Assembly (NCBI GenBank): GCA_021787435.1
Contig: JAJYLY010000003.1
Location: 62,001-126,000, forward strand
Origin: Pseudomonadota bacterium
GTDB lineage: Bacteria; Pseudomonadota; Gammaproteobacteria; Burkholderiales; Gallionellaceae
Direction of reading: 5' to 3'
Length of the DNA stretch: 64,000 bases
The notes below the pieces were generated by a model. That model had not been told where the DNA came from. It did not search any database and saw nothing but the letters and a program-made list of their open reading frames with translations. Positions 46,827-56,135 of the stretch are shown here, in pieces. The position numbers and the translations under genes are program-made. How positions within the stretch are numbered: position 1 is the stretch's first letter; each line of letters opens with the position of its first letter.

Positions 46827-47250
46827 ACTTTCGCTAACAGTGCAGTATGCAGCATCTGCACCCCTGCTGCCCACAAGGCAACAACTGCGGCGTTGGGTGT
46901 CAATTGCGATGCAGCGGGACATCGGCATGACCTTGCGCATCGTCGACGAGGCAGAGGCGCGTAAGTTTAACCTTGCCTATCGCGGACGTGATTACGCGAC
47001 CAATGTGCTGACCTTCGTCTATGACGATGCAGGATCAGGCGATGTAGTCATCTGCGCGCCCGTCGTCGAACGTGAAGCGCGCGAGCAGCACAAGGACCTG
47101 ATGGCGCATTATGCGCACATGACGATACATGCCGTGCTGCACCTGCAGGGCTATGATCACGAAACGGATGCAGATGCCAAGAGGATGGAAGCACTGGAAA
47201 CCAGCTTGATGGTAAGATTGCATTATCCTGATCCTTATATGGCAATCTGA
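46816..47250 (+). CDS. ybeY: Endoribonuclease YbeY
   Basis: About 144 residues from the ATG at 46816, behind GGTGAACTCC. The zinc site H-x3-H-x5-H is seen in [20 protein letters not shown], and the NVLTF motif in [14 protein letters not shown]. It matures the 16S rRNA 3' end and takes part in ribosome quality control. The usual phoH between miaB and ybeY is missing; here the two overlap. Confidence 0.94.
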   Translation: MKARLSLTVQYAASAPLLPTRQQLRRWVSIAMQRDIGMTLRIVDEAEARKFNLAYRGRDYATNVLTFVYDDAGSGDVVICAPVVEREAREQHKDLMAHYAHMTIHAVLHLQGYDHETDADAKRMEALETSLMVRLHYPDPYMAI

Positions 47251-47252
47251 AA

Positions 47253-48086
47253 ATGCCCGAATCCGAGAGTCATAAGCCGACCCTGTTAGAGCGTCTGTCC
47301 GCTCTGTTGCTGCGCGAGCCGGAAGACCGCGAGCAGCTGGTGAAGCTTTTGCACGGCGCCTACGAAAACAACTTGCTCGATGCCGATGCGCTGTCGATGA
47401 TGGAGGGTGTGTTGCAAGTGTCGGAGCGGCAGGTGCGCGAGATCATGATTCCCAGAGCGCAGATGGATGTGATCGACATCAGCCTCTCCCCAGAAGAATT
47501 CATCCCTTTTGTGATCGAAACGGCGCATTCGCGTTTCCCTGTGATCGAAGGCGACAAGGACAACATCATCGGCATCCTGCTGGCGAAGGATCTTCTGCGC
47601 TATTACGCAGGCGAGGAATTCAACATGCGCGACATGCTGCGCCCTGTCGTGTTTGTACCCGAAGCCAAGCGCCTGAACGTGCTGCTTCGGGAATTTCGAA
47701 GTAACCGTAACCATATCGCGCTGGTGGTGAACGAATACGGCGGCGTGTCCGGCATGGTCACCATAGAAGACGTGCTGGAGCAGATCGTAGGCGATATAGA
47801 GGATGAATACGATTTCGATGCGGACGAAGACAACATTATCGCGGACGGCACGGGAAAGTTCCGGATCAAGGCAGACACAGAGATTGCTGATTTCAATGCG
47901 GCGCTGGGTTCAGACTTCAGCGATGAAGAATGCGATACCGTTGGTGGCTTGGTGCTGAAGGCCGCAGGGCGATTGCCCAAGTGCGGCGACAGCATTCATC
48001 TGGGGGGCTTTACTTTCACTGTGCTGCGCGCAGACAGCCGCAGGTTGCACATGCTGATGGTGGAGCGCGACAAGGCTGGCGGCTGA
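47253..48086 (+). CDS. corC: CorC/YbeX-type CBS-domain protein
   Basis: A 277-residue cytoplasmic protein. Two CBS domains (ISLSPEEFIPFVIETAHSRF; FRSNRNHIALVVNEYGGVSG) and a C-terminal CorC_HlyC domain (FRIKADTEIADFNAALGSDF) are present. It is linked to Mg/Co efflux and, as YbeX, to ribosome metabolism. It begins 2 bases after ybeY. Confidence 0.93.
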   Translation: MPESESHKPTLLERLSALLLREPEDREQLVKLLHGAYENNLLDADALSMMEGVLQVSERQVREIMIPRAQMDVIDISLSPEEFIPFVIETAHSRFPVIEGDKDNIIGILLAKDLLRYYAGEEFNMRDMLRPVVFVPEAKRLNVLLREFRSNRNHIALVVNEYGGVSGMVTIEDVLEQIVGDIEDEYDFDADEDNIIADGTGKFRIKADTEIADFNAALGSDFSDEECDTVGGLVLKAAGRLPKCGDSIHLGGFTFTVLRADSRRLHMLMVERDKAGG

Positions 48087-48178
48087 CGATTTCTTATCCG
48101 TTGCGTCGTAAAACCCCGCCGTTCAGGGCGGGATATAAGGCGCGGATGCCGTAGGCATCCTTGCTTTTGGGTTGTTCC

Positions 48179-48300
48179 CTAAGCTGGCGTTTCCTGTTGT
48201 TCGATATATTGCTTAATGATGCTGATCGGCACACTGCCGCATGAAGAGGCAAAGTACGATGGCGACCACAACACATTTTTCCAGTACCGCTTTTTCAAGT
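48179..48300 (-). pseudogene. TnpA (Y1 transposase) C-terminal fragment
   Basis: The frame reads DLKKRYWKNVLWSPSYFASS, then CGSVPISIIKQYIEQQETPA and a stop, the well-known C-terminus of IS200-type TnpA. The catalytic His and Tyr region is deleted. Confidence 0.85.
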
Positions 48301-48302
48301 CC

Positions 48303-48488
48303 GGCCTTTCCTTCCGCAGTAGCCGAGTGGATTGCGGCTATGAGAATAACGCCGATCTGGTCGGCGCTATCAATGTTTTGGAGCGAGGACATCGCTTGTT
48401 AGCCTGTAGAGAATTGGCGCAGTCAGGTCGTTCCGTGAAACAGGAACCCGCCGAAGCGACTCAGGGGGTTGCTCAATGCCACGCCTGA
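48303..48488 (+). pseudogene. TnpB C-terminal fragment
   Basis: The frame carries VDCGYENNADLVGAINVLER and GHRLLACRELAQSGRSVKQE before the stop, the end of TnpB with half of its zinc finger (one CG pair) and the last RuvC aspartate segment (NADLVGAINV). The rest of the RuvC nuclease is missing. Confidence 0.85.
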
Positions 48489-48530
48489 GCGCAGTAAGAA
48501 TCTTCGTCCTTCAGGGCGGCGGGGAGGATG

Positions 48531-50717
48531 TCAAGGTGCTTGTTGAACAAGGAGCTGGGTCAACGCATGCCTCGCAAGAGGCCTGTGGTAGAAATATCCC
48601 TGCATGATGGTACAGCCCGCGTTTTCAAGATAACTTGCCTGCAGTTTCGTCTCGACGCCTTCGGCGATCAGTTTGAGTCCCAGTTCCTTGGCTATCGAGA
48701 TGATTGCAAGGATGATGGGCGAATGAGTGTCATCGAAAATGATTTCTTTCACGAACGACTGGTCGATCTTGATCGTATGGATCGGGAATTTCTGCAGGTA
48801 GGCAAGCGAGGAATAGCCGGTTCCAAAATCGTCGATGGCAACGCTCACCCCTGTCCGGCTCAGCATGTTAAGCTGGTCTATCGCATGGTTCGGGTTGCGG
48901 ATACAGATGTTCTCGGTGATTTCGATCTCTATTTGATTAGGAGCAATGTCATAGCGCAGCAAGGCGTCCTTCAGCTTCTTGGGAAAGCCGCGTTCCAGGC
49001 ACTGCGGAGAAAGATTGATTGAGAGTCTTGACGGGCTGATCCCCGCATTATTCCAGGCGGCAAGATCGCTCAATGTGGCCTCAAGCATCCACTCGCTGAT
49101 CGGCACGATGAGGCCGTTTTCTTCCGCGTAAGGCAGAAACTCTCCCGGAGTCAGCATCCCCTGTTCCGGATGGTTCCAGCGCATCAGCGCCTCTGCACCC
49201 GCGACGCGTCCAGTGGCGCTGTCTACCTGGGGCTGATAGTGCATTTCGAGTTCGCCGCGCTCCAGTGCCTTGCGCAGGTCCTTTTCGAGCGCGAGTTTCT
49301 GATGGGATGCATCTATCATCGAAGAGTCATAGAAGCCATGCCCGTTTTTTCCCCGTGCCTTGACGTGATACATCGCAAGGTCCGCATGCCTAATCAGCTC
49401 GTCTATGGATGAGCCATCATCAGGATACAGTGCGATTCCAATGCTGGCCGAGATCTGCGCCTCATTGCTGCCGAAGTGGAATGGATGCTGCAAGGATTTG
49501 AGAAATTTTTCAGCGACCTCAACGGCATCCTGCTTGTCCTTCAGGTCTGTCATCAGCAGGATGAATTCATCGCCGCCGATGCGTGCGAGCGTATCACCGC
49601 GGCGCAGGCATCCTTTCAGGCGAATGGCAACCTGTCGCAGCAGCTCGTCCCCTGTAACATGGCCCATCGTGTCGTTGATAAGCTTGAAACGGTCAAGGTC
49701 GATGAACATGACAGCAAGCCTCGTGTCATTGCGCTTGGATTGTATGATGGAAAGACCCAGGCGATCCTTGAACAGCGCCCTGTTGGGCAGATCAGTCAGT
49801 ATGTCGTGATACGCCTGATAGGTGATCAGCGCTTCGGCGCGTTTGTGCTCTGTGATGTCGCGTGCGACGCCATAGGTGCCGAAGTATTCGCTGCTGTTTT
49901 TCCTGGTGTCAGAAAAATACATGCCCATCGAATTGAAAGAGATGGTCAAGAGGGAGTTATCGAACGTGATACTTCCGCACTGCGCCTTGTGGCACTTGAG
50001 GCGCAGTTCGACATTGCTCGAAGCACGTTCTCCGACCCGTCTTTCCTGGAAGACGAAGTGGGCCAATTCGATGTCTTCATCGTGAACCAGAACTGAATAA
50101 TGCTGGCCGATCAGCTCCTCGCGCGTGAAACCGAGCAGTTGGTGTACCCGGTTGTTGACAAAGGTGAAGCGGCCTTCGCTATTCAGCGCATAGATGATAT
50201 CGGGCGAATTGTCGACGAGATAGCGGTAGTTCTTCTCCGAGTTCTCGAGTTGCATGGTGACACGGCGGTGTTCTTTCGCAAGCGCGCGCTGCTTCAAGAC
50301 GTTGTCTATCGTCTTCAAGAGCTCTTCTCGCGCATACGGTTTGCGCAGATAGTCGAATGCGCCGCGTTTCAATGCGCCGATCGCCGAATCGATATCGTTG
50401 TTGCCGCTGATGACGATCACATCCGTACCCGGCGAGTTGGCGTTGATGGCATTCATGATGTCAAGCCCGCTCATGTCGGGCAACCGCATGTCAAGGAGAA
50501 CCAGATCAAACTTGTCCTTGATCAGCTGTTCGAGCGCATCCTGACCGCAGTTGGCAGTGAACAGATGGAAGTCGTATGGCTTCAAGAACTCATGCAGGCT
50601 GCTCAACATTCTCGGCTCATCGTCAACGAGTAGAATTTTTGGCATTGCCTCGGTATCCTTCTGTGAGGCATCTTTGATGAGTTCAGCCGAAAAAATCAAT
50701 GATTGCGAGGCATTCAT
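48531..50717 (-). CDS. REC-PAS-GGDEF-EAL response regulator
   Basis: A 728-residue protein. The receiver domain (about 25-145) has the phospho-acceptor Asp in DLVLLDMRLPDMSG. A PAS domain follows (about 160-290), then GGDEF with intact GGDEF (LARIGGDEFILLMTDL) and EAL with intact EALMRW, EITENI, DDFGTGYSSLAYL and KLIAEGVET. It should make and degrade cyclic di-GMP under phosphorylation control. The start overlaps the upstream kinase stop (ATGA), so kinase and regulator are coupled. Its stop codon falls in the IS605 right end. Confidence 0.93.
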   Translation of the reverse strand: MNASQSLIFSAELIKDASQKDTEAMPKILLVDDEPRMLSSLHEFLKPYDFHLFTANCGQDALEQLIKDKFDLVLLDMRLPDMSGLDIMNAINANSPGTDVIVISGNNDIDSAIGALKRGAFDYLRKPYAREELLKTIDNVLKQRALAKEHRRVTMQLENSEKNYRYLVDNSPDIIYALNSEGRFTFVNNRVHQLLGFTREELIGQHYSVLVHDEDIELAHFVFQERRVGERASSNVELRLKCHKAQCGSITFDNSLLTISFNSMGMYFSDTRKNSSEYFGTYGVARDITEHKRAEALITYQAYHDILTDLPNRALFKDRLGLSIIQSKRNDTRLAVMFIDLDRFKLINDTMGHVTGDELLRQVAIRLKGCLRRGDTLARIGGDEFILLMTDLKDKQDAVEVAEKFLKSLQHPFHFGSNEAQISASIGIALYPDDGSSIDELIRHADLAMYHVKARGKNGHGFYDSSMIDASHQKLALEKDLRKALERGELEMHYQPQVDSATGRVAGAEALMRWNHPEQGMLTPGEFLPYAEENGLIVPISEWMLEATLSDLAAWNNAGISPSRLSINLSPQCLERGFPKKLKDALLRYDIAPNQIEIEITENICIRNPNHAIDQLNMLSRTGVSVAIDDFGTGYSSLAYLQKFPIHTIKIDQSFVKEIIFDDTHSPIILAIISIAKELGLKLIAEGVETKLQASYLENAGCTIMQGYFYHRPLARHALTQLLVQQAP

Positions 50718-52867
50718 CTTTGTGTTGCCGCGTATTTTCGGTCGGTGTCCGCTTGTTTCTGCAAGGCGGGGGCAGGGAGGAGAACTGTGAAGGTGGTTCC
50801 CGATGCATTGCTGTCGAAACTGATGAGTCCATCGATCTTCTTGATCAGGTCATGGATGATGCTAAGGCCCAAGCCGCGATTTTCCCCGCGCTTGCTGCTT
50901 TGCACTGGAGAGAAAAGGTTGGCAAGTACGTCGGCTGGAATGCCGGTCCCGGTATCGCTGATGCAAAGTTCGCAATAGGCGCGGGCATCGCGTATCTTCT
51001 GGCCGTTGTTTCTGACTTCAATGGTTCCTCCGTCGGGCAGCGCCTCGACGGCGTTCTTGATCAGATTGAGAAGTATCTGCTTCAGCGGGTCGGCAGAACC
51101 CAAGATCATGTCGGGCTGTTCGCTGGTCTTGACGACGATGTGCACGGAGGAGGGGAGATAGCGGCTGATGGAAAAGAGCCGCACCACGTCCTTCAGTACG
51201 CCGTTGACTTCCGTGGTTTCCTCTTGGGCCTGTTGCGGTCCAGCGAGTCCGCCTACGATGCGGCCGACACGGTCGATCTCTTCATTGAGTATGGACAACT
51301 CTTCAACGACAGGCTCATGCCTAGCCAGCTTGTCATCAAGCACGCCCAGATAATTCTTGATGATGGAAAGCGGGTTGTTTACTTCATGGATTACTTTGCG
51401 CGAGGCTTCCTGGTGTTCCTTGTTGACTCTGGCGATGTTCTTTTCAATTTCAACGCGAAGCGTTGTGGATGACTTCAGCGAGGCAGCGGCCTGAGTCGCG
51501 AATGATTTGAGGAAGCGTTCGCTGTTCCAGAGTTCGGATGCCTGCGGGGCGGAGAGTCCGCCGACCAGAACGCCCAGGCAGGATTGCTCGGTCATCAGCG
51601 GCATGTAGACCAGATATTCCGTCTTCATGCTGCGCAAGAGTTGCTGGTCGGGGATGCTCAAGTCAGTGTCATCATGTCCGATAAAGATCGTCTGTCTTTT
51701 TCGGACCGCCTCTGCAATGGCGCTTTCGCCAGTCAAGGGGATGGAGAGTTCGCTCAAGCGCTGCTGGTGTTCGGTGATGGGAAACCCCGTCAGCCCCTGT
51801 GCATGATGAAGCAGTAGCAGCGTATCATCAAAATTGAACAGCGTGCTGGCAGTGCGGGCGATGGTTTCGAGAAGTTCACGTCCATTGCAGCGTGAAAATG
51901 ACTGGGAAGCTGCCGCCACCAGCGCGGTATTTCTGACGTCGTCAGCCAGCCTTGCTTCGGTTTTATCCTCGACCTGTGCGGGAGGGTGGTATGAGGCCGC
52001 AGGGGGCGGTGTTTCATTCAAATCTATGCCGAAATAGGCAGCCGCAGTCCGGGTCTGGGTTGTAACGCCATTCAAGATGGCTTGCATATCGGCATCGCTT
52101 ATGCCGCACAATTCGCCTGCGCCTTTCAGTGCTTCGGGTTGATAGCTACTCAGAAGATGCGCCAGATTAACCAGGCGTATCAGCGGATGAGCGGATTTCA
52201 GCCGGCCTGCTGGCTCATGATGGTAGCGCACGCTGTCGGCCATAAACGAATCCAGGTTCCAGCGTTCGATGAGCCATGCGCCGGCTTTGGCATGCGTCAT
52301 TCCCATCGAGCTCATTTCGACGGAACATAGATGTTCGTCATCCATAGCCATGAAATTTGCGGCATATTCGGGTGCTGCACTGAGCAACGCCAGCCTGCCG
52401 ACATCGTGCAGCAGGCCTGCAAGATAAGCTTCCTCGCTGTGGGGATAGGACATTTTTTTGGCGAGTTCGCGGGCGATCACAGCGGCCTTTAAGGCATGCA
52501 CCCAGAAACCCTCAAGATCAGTGCTGCGTGAAAAATTGCTGAATGTATGGAATATCGATTCGCTGATTACCAGCGTCTTTGTCATTTCGACGCCCAGCAT
52601 GTTGAGAGCCTGCATCAAGCCAACCTTGCGGCTGCCGCGGCTATAAGCGGCGCCGTTGGCAATGCTAAGAATTTTAACTGCCATTCCTGCATCATGTGCA
52701 ATGAGCTTGGCCAACTCGCCGATCCCTGCTTCATCTTTCTGGCAGAGATGGAGCAATTTGGAAAGTATCTGAGGCATTACCGGCAGGCGTGCTACCAGTA
52801 ATCGATTGCGAATGGTTTGTTCAGTTCTTTGCATTTTGCGAGGGCCGTCACTGAAATCGTGCAGCAC
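50714..52867 (-). CDS. HDOD-GAF hybrid sensor histidine kinase
   Basis: A 717-residue protein from a GTG with GGGAG upstream (an ATG at 52834 is possible). The HDOD domain lies at about 25-235 (MPQILSKLLHLCQKDEAGIG, EEAYLAGLLHDVGRLALLSA). A GAF-like domain covers about 315-480. The HisKA H-box is KVIHEVNNPLSIIKNY, and the HATPase has NLIKNAVEALPDGG and DTGTGIPADV. It is the likely partner of the coupled REC-GGDEF-EAL protein. No transmembrane helices are seen, so it is cytoplasmic. Confidence 0.9.
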   Translation of the reverse strand: MLHDFSDGPRKMQRTEQTIRNRLLVARLPVMPQILSKLLHLCQKDEAGIGELAKLIAHDAGMAVKILSIANGAAYSRGSRKVGLMQALNMLGVEMTKTLVISESIFHTFSNFSRSTDLEGFWVHALKAAVIARELAKKMSYPHSEEAYLAGLLHDVGRLALLSAAPEYAANFMAMDDEHLCSVEMSSMGMTHAKAGAWLIERWNLDSFMADSVRYHHEPAGRLKSAHPLIRLVNLAHLLSSYQPEALKGAGELCGISDADMQAILNGVTTQTRTAAAYFGIDLNETPPPAASYHPPAQVEDKTEARLADDVRNTALVAAASQSFSRCNGRELLETIARTASTLFNFDDTLLLLHHAQGLTGFPITEHQQRLSELSIPLTGESAIAEAVRKRQTIFIGHDDTDLSIPDQQLLRSMKTEYLVYMPLMTEQSCLGVLVGGLSAPQASELWNSERFLKSFATQAAASLKSSTTLRVEIEKNIARVNKEHQEASRKVIHEVNNPLSIIKNYLGVLDDKLARHEPVVEELSILNEEIDRVGRIVGGLAGPQQAQEETTEVNGVLKDVVRLFSISRYLPSSVHIVVKTSEQPDMILGSADPLKQILLNLIKNAVEALPDGGTIEVRNNGQKIRDARAYCELCISDTGTGIPADVLANLFSPVQSSKRGENRGLGLSIIHDLIKKIDGLISFDSNASGTTFTVLLPAPALQKQADTDRKYAATQR

Positions 52868-53049
52868 TGAGCTCCCAAGCGTTCATTATTATGGAATCAA
52901 AAACACTCTTGCGTTTGAAGATATTTAAAACCCCGTTAATATAACGATATCACATTGCGCCTGAAAAATGCAGCAAAGATTATAAGCAAACACAGATTCT
53001 TTGCGCTGCTCCTTGAGGCTGAGGATTTTTACGAAAATTTTGACGGAAG

Positions 53050-53063
53050 TTGATCTAGATCAA
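53050..53063. promoter_or_regulatory. Perfect FNR/ANR box
   Basis: TTGATCTAGATCAA matches the FNR consensus TTGAT-N4-ATCAA exactly. TATATC at 53084-53089 is a fitting -10, placing the box near -41, as in class II FNR-activated promoters. It precedes a short transcript with a 30-codon gene and could also affect the divergent HDOD kinase gene. Confidence 0.8.
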
Positions 53064-53134
53064 TATTCATGAGGACTCCTGAATATATCCTTTGCTCCGG
53101 CTGTTTGGCCTACCTAACTACGGAGGATGTCAAA

Positions 53135-53227
53135 ATGCAAAGTGCGCTGTCAGTTATATTTGTCTTGTCACCATTTCTTATTCTGGCTTTCATGATCATG
53201 TTCAGCGGTTCTCCTGCACGGCATTGA
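53135..53227 (+). CDS. 30-residue single-helix membrane peptide
   Basis: An SD GGAGGA lies 7 bases before an ATG. The frame reads MQSALSVIFVLSPFLILAFM then IMFSGSPARH and stops. One transmembrane helix fills most of it. The gene lies between an FNR-type promoter and a strong terminator, so it forms its own transcription unit. Size and control resemble small subunits of respiratory oxidases, but no such family is recognised. Confidence 0.7.
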   Translation: MQSALSVIFVLSPFLILAFMIMFSGSPARH

Positions 53228-53306
53228 GATGATCAGGAAGAGGCTGATGCGCTACAGGCGTTTTCAGCCAGCAAGTTGAAGTTTTCCGGCAATGATCGCG
53301 TTTCCC

Positions 53307-53333
53307 AATCCCTCGCTTGCGAGGGATTTTTTT
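53307..53333 (+). terminator. Rho-independent terminator of the FNR-controlled unit
   Basis: A perfect 10-base stem (AATCCCTCGC / GCGAGGGATT) with a 2-base loop is followed by a T-run. It ends a transcript of about 235 bases. Confidence 0.9.
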
Positions 53334-53525
53334 ATCCCCTAACGGGCAAGGCATAGATACCACCCCCTGAAAATGAAATTCGTCATGCCCGTTTCCCTCA
53401 CTCAAATCCTGAAGGAATAGCTAGCCATCGATTAAGCCCGCAAGCGGGCAAGTTGCAGGTTATCTCCCAAAGGGCGAGAAGACCAACGAACGCTTGCGTG
53501 TGCTTCACAATAAACGGCATCCAAT

Positions 53526-53552
53526 TAAAGTAACATCAAAGGTAGCCGATAA
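53526..53552 (+). promoter_or_regulatory. Sigma-28 (FliA) promoter
   Basis: TAAAGTAA-N11-GCCGATAA matches the flagellar class III consensus TAAAGTTT-N11-GCCGATAA at 14 of 16 fixed positions, with the whole -10 exact. It lies about 62 bases before the chemoreceptor start. A hairpin (AATCGGG / CCCGATT, 53572-53593) sits in the short leader just before the SD. Confidence 0.85.
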
Positions 53553-53614
53553 CGGTATACGACGTTATTTGAATCGGGCGAAAGACCCCGATTGAGCTTA
53601 AAGAGGAGCAGTAA

Positions 53615-55693
53615 TTGAAGAACAACCAACCGGTCACGCAGCATGAGCAGCCATTGCAGCGGGGCACGCTGCTCGTATCCAAAACCGATCTCAAGGGCAT
53701 CATCACCTATGCAAACGACGCCTTTGTCAAGGTAAGCGGTTTTTCAAGGGAAGAGCTGATCGGCAAGAACCACAACATCGTGCGTCATCCGGACATGCCG
53801 CCACAGGCTTTCAAGTGGCTTTGGGATACGCTGTCAGCGGGCCTTCCCTGGCGCGGCATCGTGAAGAACCGCTGCAAGAATGGTGATCATTACTGGGTGA
53901 AGGCGCTGGTCTCGCCCATCAGTGCCGACGGCAGAGTCATCGGGTATCTGTCGGTAAGGTGCGCGCCGTCGAGAAATGAAATCAACGAGGCGCAGTCGCT
54001 GTACCAGAATCTCAATGAAACCGGCGCTGCGATAGGGTCGAAATTCGACCGCTTCAGGTTCAAGAATCTTTCGCTGAATCTGAAACTGCAGCTGCTCATA
54101 CAGCCGGTATTGTTCTGCGTGCTGGCCAGCGCTACTTATCTGCTGTATGCGGAGATGAAGACATCCATGCTGGAGCACGCAAAACAGCGCTCCGAAGCGA
54201 CCGCGATGCAGGTGATAGACAGCGCCAACATGCTGATGGTGACGGGTCAGATCAGCGAGCCGGAAAACCGCAAGCTGATGATCAGGAAGATCATCGAGGG
54301 CCAGCATCTCACGACGTTAAGCCTGGTGCGCACAGAACAGGTGGTCAGGCAGTTCGGTCCTGGCCTGCCAGAAGAACATCTGGACGATCCGCTGGTGAAA
54401 GAGACGATAGAGGCATCGGTCAAAGCGGGCAAATCTCTACCGCATTTCAGTCAGGATAGGGTCGGGGACAAGTTGATTTTCAGGGCGATTACGCCTTACA
54501 TCGAATCTCACTCATTCCACGGCACGGACTGTCTGAGTTGCCATACTGTCGAAGTGGGCAGCTCAAACGGGGCATCTGATCTCACGCTGGACCTGACCCG
54601 TGAATATGCACAACTTCACAATCTGCTGATGACTTTGATGGGCTCTCAGATCGGTATACAGCTGTTCATTTTTCTGGTGATGAGGTTCGGCTTCAAGCGC
54701 TTCGTTGAGCGTCCGCTGGTCGGAATGGAAAAACAGTTCGAGGGCGTGATAGAAGGCAATTTGGCGAACGATATCGACATCTCGGGGCGTGATGAGCCCG
54801 GGCTCTTATACTGCAAGCTGCAGGTCATGCAGTCCCAGATACAGGTCATGCTCGACGAGATGGAGCTGGCTGCATCGGTGATCATGGGGCGCAGCACGGA
54901 GCTGGATGAAAAAGTGGTCAAGGTGGCGGAACATTCTGCCAACCAGCGCAACAACATCCAGCAGATCACAGGTTCCATGGAGGACTTCAGCAGGTCCGTA
55001 TCGCAAGTCGCACAGGATGCCATGGATTCCGCGGGTGCAGCCATCAGTTCCCAAGATATGATAGAAGAAAGCAACAGGCGCATGGAGCTGGCGATACTCT
55101 CGGCGTCCAAGGTGGTCAAGGCGGTGCGCTCATCGAGCGATGCGATAGACAACTTGAAGTCTGCCATCCAGAAGATAGGCGACATCAGCAAGGTCATCAA
55201 AGAGATTGCAGATCAGACCAACCTGCTTGCGTTGAACGCCGCTATAGAGGCGGCCCGCGCCGGCGAGCAAGGCAGGGGTTTTGCGGTGGTGGCAGACGAG
55301 GTGAGGAAGCTCGCCGAGCGGACGGGTTCGAGCACGACGGATATTGCCAGCATGGTCGGAAATATTCATGCGGTGAGCCAAAGCGTGGTGGAGTCCATGC
55401 ATGAAGCGATACGGGAAGTCGAGGAGGAGTCTTTGATCGTCCATGAGAACGGAGAGACATTGAAGAAGATCATGGATGTGAGCCGCATGGTGACCGGGAA
55501 TGCGCAGCGCATTGCAGAAGTTTCCAAGAATCAGTCCGTTGCCAGTGTGAATGTGTCGCACAATCTTGAAAGCATTTCCGATCTGGTGACTAGCAATGTG
55601 AGCATCGCAGAGGATGCCAGATACGCATCGCTTGAACTGTCAAAATCTGCAACCGAGTTGCAGGAAATGATTAGGCAGCTCAACAAGAAGTGA
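53615..55693 (+). CDS. Methyl-accepting chemotaxis protein with PAS and c-type haem motif
   Basis: A 692-residue receptor starting at TTG (53615) behind AAAGAGGAG. An Aer-like PAS domain covers about residues 20-120 ([40 protein letters not shown]). A transmembrane helix near 165-185, a periplasmic domain with the haem motif CLSCH ([12 protein letters not shown], about residue 306), a second helix near 340-360 and a HAMP-like region follow. The signalling tip ([20 protein letters not shown]) completes it. It probably senses redox or a haem ligand and steers energy taxis. The sigma-28 promoter links it to flagella. Confidence 0.9.
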   Translation: MKNNQPVTQHEQPLQRGTLLVSKTDLKGIITYANDAFVKVSGFSREELIGKNHNIVRHPDMPPQAFKWLWDTLSAGLPWRGIVKNRCKNGDHYWVKALVSPISADGRVIGYLSVRCAPSRNEINEAQSLYQNLNETGAAIGSKFDRFRFKNLSLNLKLQLLIQPVLFCVLASATYLLYAEMKTSMLEHAKQRSEATAMQVIDSANMLMVTGQISEPENRKLMIRKIIEGQHLTTLSLVRTEQVVRQFGPGLPEEHLDDPLVKETIEASVKAGKSLPHFSQDRVGDKLIFRAITPYIESHSFHGTDCLSCHTVEVGSSNGASDLTLDLTREYAQLHNLLMTLMGSQIGIQLFIFLVMRFGFKRFVERPLVGMEKQFEGVIEGNLANDIDISGRDEPGLLYCKLQVMQSQIQVMLDEMELAASVIMGRSTELDEKVVKVAEHSANQRNNIQQITGSMEDFSRSVSQVAQDAMDSAGAAISSQDMIEESNRRMELAILSASKVVKAVRSSSDAIDNLKSAIQKIGDISKVIKEIADQTNLLALNAAIEAARAGEQGRGFAVVADEVRKLAERTGSSTTDIASMVGNIHAVSQSVVESMHEAIREVEEESLIVHENGETLKKIMDVSRMVTGNAQRIAEVSKNQSVASVNVSHNLESISDLVTSNVSIAEDARYASLELSKSATELQEMIRQLNKK

Positions 55694-55697
55694 TGCG

Positions 55698-56120
55698 TCA
55701 GCCGGCAAGGCAGTTCAAATAGACAGAGGCGTCTGGCTGGGTTCGGGCGCGCTGCGCCTGCCAGATCATCTCGCTTAAGCATTCCATCATGCGGTGCTGG
55801 GCATCGTGTTCCGACCCGAACTGCCGGGTCAGGCGAACGAAATGCGCGCGTATTCCCTGAGGCTGGTCTATCGATATCTGCTCCTCGATGGCAAGATGCA
55901 TCATCAGGTGCAAAAAGGGGTTAGGCTCGCCCTGCTCAGGCAGATATTCGCGATGCAAGAAGCGCCCGGGTTCTTCGAATATCGAAAAATATTCCGGGTG
56001 CTTTTCGATCAGCTGGGCTGCAAGATCCTCCAGCGGTGTAAGGATCTCATTCGACCTTCTCTTGCGCCATGTCTCGAACAGGAAGCTTCTTGCCTCATCG
56101 CGCGACGGATTGAAGAACAT
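55698..56120 (-). CDS. DUF1841 family protein
   Basis: A 140-residue soluble protein (MFFNPSRDEARSFLFETWRK, FLHLMMHLAIEEQISIDQPQ). It matches DUF1841, a proteobacterial family often next to nth and the rnf genes; function unknown. It is 15 bases downstream of nth and convergent with the chemoreceptor gene across a 4-base gap. Confidence 0.88.
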   Translation of the reverse strand: MFFNPSRDEARSFLFETWRKRRSNEILTPLEDLAAQLIEKHPEYFSIFEEPGRFLHREYLPEQGEPNPFLHLMMHLAIEEQISIDQPQGIRAHFVRLTRQFGSEHDAQHRMMECLSEMIWQAQRARTQPDASVYLNCLAG

Positions 56121-56135
56121 TTGTGTTTCCTTGGT

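Larger units (their letters stand above)
48105..48533. mobile_element. Centre-deleted IS200/IS605-family relic
   Basis: A left-end hairpin (CCCGCC-GTTCA-GGCGGG region, 48114-48132) and a right end (CGTCCTTCAGGGCGGCGGGG followed by AGGATGTCAA) enclose only the 3' ends of the divergent tnpA and tnpB genes, joined near 48300. All 5' coding parts are gone, leaving about 430 bp that could move only in trans. The right end abuts the EAL gene and supplies its stop codon. Confidence 0.82.

Noticed and set aside
53429..53614. A c-di-GMP riboswitch in the leader of the chemoreceptor gene
   Set aside because: Hairpins are present (GCCCGC/GCGGGC at 53436-53449; AATCGGG/CCCGATT), but the conserved GEMM core is not seen, and the sigma-28 start would lie downstream of the first hairpin.
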